Positions 41,249 through 54,200 of a stretch of DNA of 64,000 nucleotides are shown here, in pieces (within the stretch, counting starts at the first letter, position 1; every line of letters starts with the position of its first letter). Location: positions 47,926,019 to 47,990,018 of the forward strand of contig CM049306.1 of NCBI GenBank assembly GCA_026874595.1, written 5' to 3'. A program made the position numbers and the translations under genes. The notes under the pieces are model-generated. The model was not told where the DNA came from. It saw only the letters and a program-made list of their open reading frames with translations, and made no database searches. This stretch comes from Sipunculus nudus (lineage: Eukaryota; Annelida; Sipuncula; Golfingiida; Sipunculidae).

Positions 41249-42280
41249 ATGGTGACATCCAGGAGGAATCCTGTTGGTTCCTCTGGATTTTTTACCATGC
41301 GTCATGCACTGTTCTTGTGTGTGTCTGTTCTTGTTGTCCTCTGTTCAGTCCAAAGCACATCAGGAAATGAAGCATGGACAAATAATTACCAAGAAGCACA
41401 ATTAAATATTCAACATCTGGCATATGACAACAGCAGCGGGGATATATACATAGGAGCTGAAAATAAACTAATAAAATTGAATGAACGTTTGGAAAAAGTC
41501 ACTCATGTTTCCACGGGAACTGGTATATTCAATCAGGTCTTAGTAATACATCCATCATATATCATCAGTTGCAGTAGTAATCAGACATGCAAGTTCCATA
41601 ATCCAGCAGATTTGTCTGTAAAATCCACAAGTGATGTAAAAGTGGCAAGTTTTATGGAACAACCTGCAACAGTAGCATTTCTCGGACCAGGTGCATCAGA
41701 GGAGGTTCTATATGTTGCAGTCTCTTTTATACGTGCTAGAGATCCTATTCTTCAAAAGACCACGACAGCTGTGAGCTCCCGTAGCTTAACCGATGGACCT
41801 CTGCAGCTTTATTACAGTGTTGATGATGGTTTAACAGAAAAATACAGTGCTCTTTCTTTTAAAAATAGTATCTCAAATGATATTAAGTATGTGTCAGGCT
41901 TCTACTCTGGGAATTATGCCTACTTTTTCTATCTTAAACAGAATAAAGCAAATGAAGTGTCAAACATGGGCCAAATTTGCAAAGATGCCAAGGAATATCA
42001 GTCATTTGTTGAAATGCCTATCAAATGTAAATCTGAATCAACATATTATCCCAGCATATCCGCGGCCATCTTAGCTAAGCCAGGAAAACGCCTGGCAGAC
42101 AGTCTTGGTGTTGGAGACAGTGAAGATGTGGTGTACTCAGTGTTCAACGGACAACAAGGATCAGCTCTTTGTATCTTTACAATAAGTAAAATCCGAGAAA
42201 AATTTATAGAAAACGCAAGGAAATGCAGTGATTTTGAAAGAGTCGAATATTTCCAACACATTGGCACGTCCAGCAATTGT
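41249..42280 (+). CDS. PLXN: Plexin coding exon 1: signal peptide and most of the Sema domain
   Basis: The exon has 344 codons and ends in phase 0 at a strong donor (TGT|GTAAGT). Residues 1-19 are polar and basic, with a second Met at 17. Residues 20-34 (ALFLCVSVLVVLCSV) form a hydrophobic signal-peptide core, with cleavage likely between about 34 and 39. Sema propeller signatures follow: HLAYDNSSGDIYIGAENKL (blade 1), TVAFLGPG and VLYVAVSF, AVSSRSL, YVSGFYSGNYAYFF, GQICKDAKEYQSFVEMPIKC, and SALCIFTISKIREKF. NSS and NQT are possible N-glycosylation sites. Most plexins carry a stretch with a conserved cysteine pair between the VSTGP motif and the NQLLLV-like strand of blade 1. Here VSTGTG runs almost directly into FNQVLVI, so that stretch is missing. 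A single large exon for most of Sema is typical of plexins. Confidence 0.93.
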
Positions 42281-45200
42281 GTAAGTATTTGTTTTGTTCC
42301 TTCCCTGTTTTGCCTGATACTCTTCTTGAATAAATTTAATCTATGTAGTTAGGTGAATGACTAAACATACATGACCCCCCCCCCTTCCTGCCAGATTTTG
42401 GTTAAAAAATTCACAATTTCACATATTTTTCTTAATTTTAATGAATATGTAATCAGATTTTTCAACTTTTGCCTTGTGAGCAAGATATCTCCAAAGGTAA
42501 TGAACACAGGAACTTCATTTCTTCAGTGCTGATGCATATTAACAAAATCTAGATCAAGCTTAAAGATGGGTGACCTTGACCTATTTTCAAGGTCATAGAG
42601 CTTAATATAATACAAAAAAACTAAGGAGCCTATTTCTCAGGAAGCACTTGGTGTATTGTTATGAAACATGGTATCATGATATGCCTTGATGATCTCTAAT
42701 TCCTGCATGAGATAGGTGTTGCCGTACTTGCAAAGGTACAACATACCTCTCTAGTTTAAATTTATAACTGAGACATGTACAGATATACATCAATGTGAAA
42801 ACAAATTTTTCATACTTGTTACTGTTACCACATATAAACACTGTTCTTTTGGCTGAGGGCTTTTGTCAGCTTCTGCTGATATTTTAGTTTCTCCATTTTT
42901 GAGACCTTCATAGATGTGGTCCACTATTATCAGGGCACAAATCATAACCATTTCACCTAGAAACTTCTCTCTTGACATCTACGGATGTCCATGAAAAATC
43001 TCCTTGGAAACCTGAAATTAGGTCTGTAAACCATATCCTCCAAGTACCCCTCAGAATAATTAAAAATTTGGTACAAAAGCTCCAGTATCTTAACAACTAA
43101 TGCAATGTTCACCATGATTCTTTGCATGCACATTCATCATGGAGTGTTTCATCAGTTCCTGCAGACTGGTGGCGCTAGCTGAATTTTAATTTTTTTACAC
43201 ATTTCTTTCTCTCTATTTTTGTGACCCTCAAAGATGCAGTTGTCCGTTAACAGCGTACAAATAGTTACCATTCTACCAAGAATCTCTCATTTAACATCCA
43301 GTGAGTCCATGGAAAATCTCCTTGGAAACCTGAAATTAGGTCTCTGTAACCCATATACTTTGAGCTCTAGGGCTTGTTAATACGCCTTTTAATAGTAGAA
43401 TTAAAAATTTTATACAAAATGTCCAGTTTCTGAACAACTAATGCATTCATCAGCATGATACTTTTAAGTGCACATTCATCAAGGAGTGTTTCATCAGTTC
43501 CTGCTGACTGCATCTGGATTTTTTTCAGATTTTATGCATTTTCTTTAAATTTTTATTTCTGAGAACTGCAAAGATGTGGTTGTTTGTTAACATGCCACAA
43601 ATCTTAACCATTGCACCTAGAATCTTCAAACTTGACATCCAGGGAGGTCCATGAAATATCTCCTGGGAAACCTGAACTTAGGTCTCTGTTAGCCATATCC
43701 TTTAAGCTGTGCAGCAGTTGAATTGGGATACCACCTACAAAATTTGGCATTCAGATAATAAAATTCCTTTTGTTGATGTCTTCAAACACAGCTAGTTGTC
43801 ATGACCCCTGTGTCACTTGTTATTGTTCTTGATCCAATTCAAAGCAATAGACTGCACTTTCGGCACTCCACCCATGCATTGCTTTATAATATCATTACCA
43901 TTTCAGGAAGGACCAAATCAACTGAGTGTGATTGTCAACTTACAATATATATATGTCGAGGCCCAGATAAGAATCTGGCCCAATTTAAAACTGGGCCAGC
44001 CCAGATCAAAATTTTGATTTGGACTGGCCCAGATCAAAATTCTAATCTTGGCCAGACCAGTTTTAAACTGGGCCAGCCCAGATTAAAATTTTTATCTGGG
44101 CCGGTCCAGATTAAAATCCTGTGGTGAAGACTCCAGGATTTAAATCTGGTCTGGACTGATTTGAAACTGGGCCAGCCCTGATTAGAATTTTGATCTGGGC
44201 GGGTCAAGGTAACAATGCTGTGGTGTACTGATTTTAAACTGGACCAGCCCAGATCAGAATCCTGATCTACTCCTAGGCTGGCTTCAATTACACTATATTT
44301 AACTAGCTGGCCTTTCATCAATTCAAAGAATTTGTAAACATTGTCAGACTGTAAGTCAATAATAATTAATATTTAAAGAATTTATTTCATTTTCTATGAA
44401 AATATCATTTGTTGGATCCTGTCATATTTATTATGTTATTTCACCTCTCATGTGAAATTTCTGATATATAATTATAAGATAATCATGTTAAACATTGGTA
44501 TTTTACAGCTAAAATCTACAAATATAGCTTGCAGAACATGGGCATTAATTCAACAAACTAAAATAAAATTTAATCAATAATAATTTTATCCGCCAAAACA
44601 AAGTTTTGCGGATACTATGTTTTTGACCAGGTTCCGCCGCCGCATTTGTTTCCGGAGAACTCCTATGAGACTACTGGATGGATTTTTCCGAAACTTACAC
44701 AAATTATACGGTCACACCTGCAACCATGTTTGCACAGTGTTCATCTGTTCATCTGCCTTGGGTTAAAATCACTCATATCTCTGCAGTGGTTTGACTAATT
44801 CACCTAAAATTCGGCATGCCTATACATCCTAGATAGCTTTCTGGATTTTATGACAGGTGGCGCCACCTACATTCACGTTAACGCTGCAGACATCAAGCTC
44901 ATATCTCCGGACTCGTTTGACCAATCAGGAAAATTTTTTTACACAAATGTAGCCCCTGGATATTTTTATAACATACACAAAAATGGTGGCGCCACCTGTG
45001 GCCATTTTTGCACAGCGTCCATATGTTTGTCAGCCTAAGGTTAAAATCACTCATATCTCTGCAGTGGTTAGACTAATTCACCTGAAATTCGGCATGCATA
45101 TACATCCTAGATAGCTTTCTTGATTTTATGACAGGTGGTGCCACCTACCTTCACATTCACGCTGCAGACATCCAAGCTCATATCTCAGGAACTGTCGACC

Positions 45201-48200
45201 AATCAGGAAAAATTTTTTTACACAAATGTAGCCCTTGGATAGCTTTATAACATACACTAAAATGGTGGCGCCACCTGCAGCCATTTTCACACAGCATACA
45301 TTTGTTTGTCTGCCTTGGGTTAAAATCACTCATATCTCTGCAGTGGTTTGACCATATTACCTGAAATTTGACATGCGTATACATCCCGCATAGCTTTCTT
45401 GATTTTATGACAGGTGGCGCCACCTACTTTCACGCTGCAGACATTAATGCTTATATCTCCGGACTCATTTGACCAATCAGGAAAAAAATTTTACACAAAT
45501 GTAGCCCTTATATTTTTATAACATACACAAAAATGGTGGCACCACCTGCGGCCATTTTTGCACAGCCTCCATCTGTTTGTCAGCCTTAGGTTAAAATCAC
45601 TCATATCTCTGCAGTGGTTAGACTATTTCACCTGAAATTCGGCATGCATATACATCCTAGATAGCTTTCTTGATTTTATGATAGGTGGTGCCACCTACCT
45701 TCACATTCAGGCTGCAGACATCCAAGCTCATATCTCAGGAATTGAGGACCAATCAGGAAAAATTCTTTACACAAATGTAGCCCTTGGATAGCTTTATAAC
45801 ATACACTAAAATTGTGGCGCCACCTGCAGCCATTTTCGCACAGCATCCATCTGTTAAAATTTGTCTGCCTTGGGTTAAAATCACTCATATCTCTGCAGTG
45901 GTTTGACCATATTACCTGAAATTAGGCATGCGTATACATCCCGCATAGCTTTCTTGATTTTATGACAGGTGGCGCCACCTACTTTCATGTTCACGCTGCA
46001 GACATTAATGCTTATATCTCCGGTCTCGTTTGACCAATCAGGAAAAAAAATTAACACAAATGTAGCCCTTGGATATCTTTATAACATACACAAAAATGGT
46101 GGCGCAACCTGCAGCCATTTTTGCACAGCGTCCATCTGATTGTCTGCTTTGAGATAAAATTACTCATATCTCTGCAGTGGTTTGACTTTTCCACATGAAA
46201 TTTTGCATGTGTATACATCTTCAATAGTTTCTCGATCAAATGACAGGGTGCGCCACCTACAATCATGTTTATGTGATGTGTGTTTCCCCTTGCCACTCAA
46301 TCCATGCCTCACTTCACCCGTCCTTCTCTGATTTTGGCGGATACACATAGTCGCTTGTGGACTACCCGTATTCTAGTTAATGTATATGTAACTCAATGTT
46401 AAGCTTGTGATCCAAGACCTGTAAATTCAAAATTTTATTTGTTATTTTAAGGTATTTATCATTTATCATAAGTTGGGTTTTTTTGTCTGTGATTCCCCCC
46501 CCCCCCCCCCCCCGTCACCCATTAAAAAATTTGCACTTATTGTAACATTGGACATAGAACTTATAACGTACTACATATTAAGGAAAGAAGACCCTGAAAC
46601 ATCTATTCAGATAGAACAGTGGGAACAATATTCACCAACTCACCATTTTAACTATTGAAGGTAGAGAATATTTGTATTGGAGCTTTTAACTATCTTCAAT
46701 TTACATTAGTTATCAGTTAATAGATTAGTATTTTTAGCTCAGCTGACTATAAGTCATCTGAGCTATAGTCGTGGTCCATTGTCCGTCGTCCGTCCGTCTG
46801 TCCGTCCGTCCGTCCGTCCGTCCGTAGATGTGGCACGTTTTGAAACCGTAATACCTAGGAATCCAAAATTCAGCATAATGTTTGATGTCCCCAAGATCTC
46901 CTACCAAGCCGAAAACTGGGTCTTTGCCACTTCATTCCTTTGAGAAATTAAGGAATAACCTCAATTTTTTATTAAAAACCTATTTTCACACTTTAGGACT
47001 GCCTAATATCAAAACCACTCATCTGTTTTTCCTCATATTTCTTATAAATTATCCTCTATATAATTCCTATGTACATGCCAGAAATTAGGTCTGTATTATT
47101 TAATTTAAAAAAGTTATGGGCCCAAACATAATGCATTTTGTAAATAATCAGGAAAGAAATTTTATCACTTAACACAAAACTTGTTAAAGCTAAGCACTTT
47201 TTTTCCAGTAATATTACTTTTATTAATCAAAATTAAATTGTATACCCAAAATTAGATCAAAATCTTTTAAATTTTTAAAAATATTAGCAAAAATAAAAAA
47301 TTGGTACCTTAAATTTTGCCCAAATTTGACCATGGCACGTTTTTTTGCTGTAACTGCTGTGGATTTAATTTTCACAGCATGTTTTTGTTAGCATTTCAAC
47401 TGTTAACACCAAAAATTTGAAACCAGTTGATCAAAAACTGTAGATTTTATTCAAGTTTTCAAGCACCATGTCACATATTGCTAGTGTTATGCAGTTTGCT
47501 AGAGCTCAGCTCCCGAGCTTCAGCTCTAAGTTCCTTAAATTTGGCATACAGTTAGATTTCTCCAAAATCCCCTACCATGCCAAGAATTTGATCACTAGGA
47601 CTTAATTCCTTCGAGATATCAAAGAAAAACTTCATTTTTCCATTAAAAACCCAATGTTACACTTTAAGACTGCCTAATATCAAAACCACTGATCTGACTT
47701 TGATCATATATAATATTCATATTTTTCTATACATTCACTATGCACATGCCAGAAATGATGTCAGTATTGTGTATTTTTTTAAGTTATGGGCCCAAACATA
47801 ATGCACTTTGTAAAAAATCAAGAAATATATTTACTCCCTTAACAAGGGCATTGCTGAAGCTAGAGATTTTTTTTGTCAGGGATGTAACATTATTTAATCA
47901 AGATTCAATTGAAGACCCAAAATTAGTTCTGAATTTTTCAAATTTTATAAGTTATTAGTATAAATATAAAATTAGTACCTTAAATTTTGCCCAACTGTGA
48001 CCAAGGCACGTTTGTTTCCCATGAGCACTGTTGATATAATTTTCATATCATGCACACATGAGGATTTCAGCTTTTTAGTTTAGAAAGCTGAAAGAAATTT
48101 GCCAAATATTGTAGCTTTTATTAATGTTTTTTATGAGACCCTGTCAGACTTTGGCTCTCTCCAGCCCCTCTTGAGTCACCTGTATGTTGACCTTGTTGAC

Positions 48201-51200
48201 CTTTCATCAAATTATGCACGCTTGAGGGGAGAATCCAGGCAGCTTATGGCCAGCCACAGTTGATCCAGGTGTTCAACCCAACTCATCTAGTAGTTTTAAC
48301 CAACAACATAACAATAAACAATAAATTAATAAATTTTTATTGTTTTTTAATAACAAATTAAAGAAAAATAGAAAAGGAATTTGTTAGTTTATAATAACAG
48401 GAAATTAACTTGCAGTTACTGATGATATAAGAATCTTGTATCGATGGGTAGAATGTCACATATTCCAAATAACACCATGCAGTCACCTATGGCATTTTTC
48501 AGTTCATTTTAAATGATAAAGAAGTAAATCATATTATTCATTACTAATCATTAAGGATTATATGAAGGAAATTAATGATAGACAAAGATGCAGTTGATAA
48601 TATTAATCTAGATTCCTACTGTGTCTAGTGTGTACATTGATGTGAAATTAGTCCAAAATGAATTTTTTACAGTTATTTTTTAATATAAATAAAAGCCATA
48701 AAACCAGGTACTTATGATCATTATTTAAATGTGTGAAATTTGTATATTCTGGATTCTCAACATCATTGTTTGGTGAAAACTGAATAAATACCAGACATGG
48801 TGCGAATACTTTGTAATTGTATTTAAATACGAATATGATTATGTACTCCATTATAAATTTCTTGCATAAAGAATGGGAATTCAGGTAAAAATGAAAGTAT
48901 ATGAATACTCGTGCAAATACTTTCAAAATGTATTCATGAATGCATTCATGAATATATTCTTTAATATTATTTTAATAATCATATCAGTTATATTTCATTT
49001 TAAAAAATCATATGATTCTCTTATTATTTTTAATAAAAATTATATTTGGGATAATATTTGTAATTTTTTTTAATAAATAGTTAAACTCTTATATTATATG
49101 TTCTTCTTATAAGTTATATGGCCAAGTCAAAATCTGTGTGACAGTAGTACTCCATTTGTTAATAAAATAAATGAAATCAATCCTCTTCCCTGTCTCCAAA
49201 GGTACTATCAAAATCATACATAAGCTAAACAACAGCTCATAATACAGCTTATATTTATTACCACACAAAACCAGCATGTGCCTCATTTCTAAATAATATT
49301 TTTTTATCATATATAACAGCTGAGCGTCGTGACCCATAGGTCCCTTGTTTAAGTTATTAACTCCAAAGTGAAAACTCCACCATGTTTGTCACCCTCTGAA
49401 TTAAAATTCTAAATCCAATTTCAACTCATGTTCACCTCTGTTTTTGAGACTGACAAATGACAACAATCATATCATTTTCTCAGCTGTGAATTTTCTGCTA
49501 TTGAAAATAACAGAAATGGTATCACAAGCCTCTCCCTAGCCCCATGTTTGGGCACAGTGTCATGCTGCTCACCCAAATGAGCATCAAGACTGATAAATTA
49601 CTTTTGTTTAGTTATAAATGGGTAAAGCTGGTATTTAATTATGCATATATATATTTAATATTACACATGAAATGTTGATATTCAGAACAGAAAATTATCT
49701 CAGTTAAATTGAAAATTTTGATATTAAGTCAAGTAGATGTCTCAGAACTGACACATATTCTAAACTGTGATTAATAATGGTAGTTGGTTTAGGTGAAGTT
49801 CAAATGTAAACTTTTTTGCTTGAAGAATAGATGAAACCTAAGGAGCACATCACATTTGTTCATTAGCTTTTTCCTCACTAAAATATTTTAAATCATCTTG
49901 TTCATTATGTGATTTGTGCCCTTCAGAATGGTGTATCTGGAATAAATGTTTACTGTATTCTCTGATTTAAGATGATAAAAATCAAGCTAGCCTAAGATAA
50001 GATTAGGATTCTGATCTGGTTAGGCCCAGTTTAAAATCAGTCCACCACAGGATTGTAATCTTGACTAGCCCAGATTAAAATTTTGATCTGGGCCAGCCCA
50101 GTTTAAAATCAGTCCACCACAGGATAATAAACTTAACCAGCCCAGATCAAAATTCTAATCTGGGCCAGCCCAGTTTAAAATCAGTCCAGACCAGATTTAA
50201 ATCCTGAAGTCTTCACCACCGAATTTTAATCTGGACTGGCCCAGATCAAAATTTTAATCTGGGCTGGCCCAGTTTTAAACTGGTCTGGCCCAGATTAGAA
50301 TTTTGATCTGGGCCAGTCCAAATCAAAATTTTGATCTGGGCTGGCCCAGTTTTAAATTGGGCCAGATTCTAATCTGGGCCTCAACAAAACAGTTTTTGAT
50401 GAAGAGTATACAGATTGTTAACTGCAGAAAAAAAATTTCTAACTAATATCCATTTAAAGCATTCTTTCTTTGTTACAAATTGGAGAAGTTTGTATTTATT
50501 GGAAGCCCCAGGAAAATGTGATTAAAATTTTGCATGGGCCACAAGCTGAATGTAGAAGTAGCCTTATTATATGACTGTTTCCTGTTTTTCTTGCCTTGAA
50601 ATTTATTTTGAACAAATTTAAGTCTTTAACATTTGATAGGCCACTATAAGCCATGTCACGTGATATCTCCTCATCTATTCATAACACACCAAAATGTCCT
50701 CAGATTTGACACTAAGAACTCCTGGTTTTAGCTCTGGCTTGGAGGTAAAATTAACGTTGGACATGTTTATTTTAGTTCTATACAGTTCTAGGACACCCCT
50801 ACCATGAAGTTGATTAATTTTTTTAGCTCAGCTGACTATAAGTCATCTGAGCTATAGTTGTGGTCCATTGTCCGTCATCTGTCCGTCTGTCCATCCGTCC
50901 GTAGATGTGGCACGTTTTGAAACCGTAAGACCTAAGAATCCAAAATTCTAAAATGTTAAATGTCCCCAAGATCTCCTTCCAAGCATAAAACTGGGTCTTT
51001 GCGACTTCATTCCTTTGAGAAATTGAGGGAAAACCTTAATTTTTTAGTAAAAACCTATTTCACACTTCAGGACTGCCTAATATGAAAACCACTCATCTGT
51101 TTTTCCTCATATATGCCATATATATTCCTCTATAAAGTTCCTATGTACATGCCAGAAATAAGGTCTGTATTATATAATTTAAAAAAGTTATGGGTTCAAA

Positions 51201-54200
51201 CAAAATGCATTTAGTAAAAAATCAGGAAAGATATTCGATCGCTTAACACAAAACATGTTGAAATTAAGGACTTTTTTCCCAGTAATATAACTTTAGTTAA
51301 TCAAAATTAAATTGTATACCCAAAATTAGATCAAAATCTTTTAAATTTTTTAAAATATTAGGATAAATAAAAAATTGGTACCTTAAATTTTGCCCAACTT
51401 TGACCATGGCACATTTTTTTCCTGTTAGTACTGTGGATTTAATTTTCACAGCATGTACACATAAGGATTTAATCTGTTAAAATCTGAAATTTGAAAATAA
51501 AAGCTGCAAAATTAGGCTAGTAATTGAATTTTTTGGAGGCTCTTGTTGTATTCCCTTACATTGTCAAGCAGTCCACTTTGGTCACTGTAGGTCATTCAGT
51601 GCACCTCTATGCTCCCCAGGCTGTTGGCATAATATTAGATGTCCCCAAGATCTCCTACCAAGCTGAAAACTGGGTCTTTGCGACTTTGTTCCTTTGAGAA
51701 ATTAAGGAAAAACTTCAATTTTTTAATAAAAACCTATTTTCACACTTCAGGACTGCCTTATATCAAAACCATACATCTGTTTTTCCTCATATTTACCATA
51801 TATATTCCTCTATAAAGTTCTTATGTACATGCCAGAAATAAGGTCTGTATTATGTAATTTAAAATGTTATGGGCTCAAACAAAATGCATTTTGTAAAAAA
51901 TTAGGAAATATATTTAATCGCTTAACACAAAACATGTTAAAGCTAAGGACCTATTTCCAGCAAGCCCTCTCTCCACTGAGTTGAGCTTGATGACCTGTAC
52001 TATGAACTAGATGAATCTTAATATTAACATTTTTTTCAGCAACGAGCAGTAACAATTAATGGAGACCCCTCCCCCCACCCACCCCTTCAATACACAGGAC
52101 TAATAAAAAAGATGAATCTTATAATTTAATGTTAAATAAATTCTTTTTGATGAGACTTGGACAATTTTGATTTTTTAAAGAAAAAAATTTCAGGAATTTT
52201 ATTCCTAATATTCAAATGTGATAAAATATAAGGATTTAATGTAAGTGCTTATTGACTAGATTTAAGAAGATATAAATACTTTGTATCATTTCATTCATAT
52301 CTCTTAAAGTTGGCAGGGCTTAGGTGTGAATAACACTGTTAACTTAGGATTAAAATTAGGAATATTGGTCAAACTTTGTGGGATTAATTTTTAACTCGTA
52401 TGGCCATATATTTAACTTTTGAAAACTTAATTACCTTCACACATTATTTGTTTTTGAAATATTGCTTTTATATAACACTTACCGTAGGCCTATTTGTTCC
52501 CTTGGTGCATCACTAAATGGTTTAGCTCATGTCAATTATTCTATAATTTACAGAGTTTCATTTAAGCAGGGCCATTTTCTCATAGCTTTTCTAATGATAA
52601 TATACATGAAAAACCAAAAGAAATAAAAATATTTTGCAGTTACTAATATTTTCCAAAATTCAGCTGAGCGATGTGACCCATGGGTCCCTTGTTATTCAAT
52701 ACCACGGGAATTCTCATAAATATTCATGAAATTTTAATTTAGACTCTGTTAGAAAGCCGATTGGTTGAATGGCATCTGCAAGATACACACCCAAGATGTC
52801 AACAAACGCGATGTTTCTACTGAACGTGCCACATTTTTAAACCAATAAACCATACTAAATTTCCTCAAAAGATTGGAAGCTATCTAAATTATTATCATTT
52901 TGTACTTAAAATGTGAATATTTCTCATTCTTTAAGACAAATTTCAATGTTTATGTTTCTTGTTATGAAAGGACTAGTGATGTGATCAATTTTCAAGATGG
53001 CGGCTGTCATACTTGCCGCTCGATAGACATTGTGCTTTGACAACTTTCAGTATATGTTTTGAACATAATAAATATAAAATAATGAACAAACTTAAGATAC
53101 TCAAATTTTAGAATTTTTGCTAATGTCTTAAGATAAAAAAGATGTCTGACGTACTTTTGACCCTGGATAACCATAATGCAATACGACGGGGATTCCCCTA
53201 GACTTTGTCATGGGCAGCATAAAAGTGATATACCGTAAAATATGTGAAATTTCGTACAGAAAAAAATAAATAAATTTGTGGAAGTCCGAAATTAACAGTC
53301 GATTTCAGCAGTTTTAAAATTATGTTCTTGACAAGTTAAGATGCCTCGTCAGCAGTGGGCGATAATATGAGCCTCAAGTATTCACTCGCCGATTTTGCAT
53401 TCATCCGTGTGAACCATGAAGTTTCATGAATAAAAACATTATTTTCTATACTTGTGTTCTTTATTTTATATTAAACCAGTTTGGAAAAGGAATATGAAAA
53501 GCATATCTGAAGGATTAATCCTGTCATGAAGCTCGACACCCGTACATGCTTGCATAACATCCGGGGCTTTGCCCTGAGAGAACGTTTTTCGGGTGGCTTA
53601 CGCATGGAAATCCCAACTAATGGTGCACAAAAAGCTAGAGGTCTAGATCACTTGAAGAGTTGATTGATCCTGATTATCCAATACCAAATTTCCAACCTCT
53701 GTTAAACTTCATGAATGTCTGCCAGCGCTTTGATGTACCGTTTGATCTCCTGTGACTTGTTTGTTGGGTGATACGGAGCCTAGGTACTTGAAACTGAGTC
53801 ATTCTGGTGTGACATTCAAGATATTTATTTTAAATGTTTTAATGGAAATTAGCATTAATTTTCAAACTGATTAACATTGGCATTATATACACCGGAATGC
53901 CGAGCTTGCTTGAAAGAGACCAATTTTAACCTGGCTTACACATGGAAATCCCCCTTTATGGTGCACATAAAGCTAGTGGTATTGAGATCATTTACGGAGT
54001 TAATCCTGATTATCCAATTTCCAACCTCCGTCAAACTTCATGAACGTCTGTCAGTTATTCACTGCGTGTTGCTCGCATCCCGGACAATTAAGCAATCCAC
54101 TTTGAGATATTTTAAGTTTTTTTATTGTCGCTGAAACAAAAAACTTAGTTTTCAGTCAAATTACATTCTATATGATGTAGATATAATTCATATTAATTAT

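Noticed and set aside
42281-42352. Continuation of the plexin exon 1 frame to a stop at 42350
   Set aside because: The strong GTAAGT donor and exact phase match with exon 2 show this is intron read-through, though a truncated soluble Sema isoform by intron retention cannot be excluded.
44034-44321. Open frame with repeating GPDQN/LGWPSLK residues
   Set aside because: Translation of the palindromic GGCCCAG array, open because the repeat lacks stops in that frame; the opposite strand is open as well.
44850-46260. Regularly spaced repeats suggesting a CRISPR-like array
   Set aside because: Units are ~280 bp with diverged copies and no short unique spacers, inside Helitron ends in a eukaryotic genome.
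45126-46348. Several ~60-80-codon frames with similar sequences (complement)
   Set aside because: They are the same ~280-bp Helitron core read repeatedly, not a gene family.
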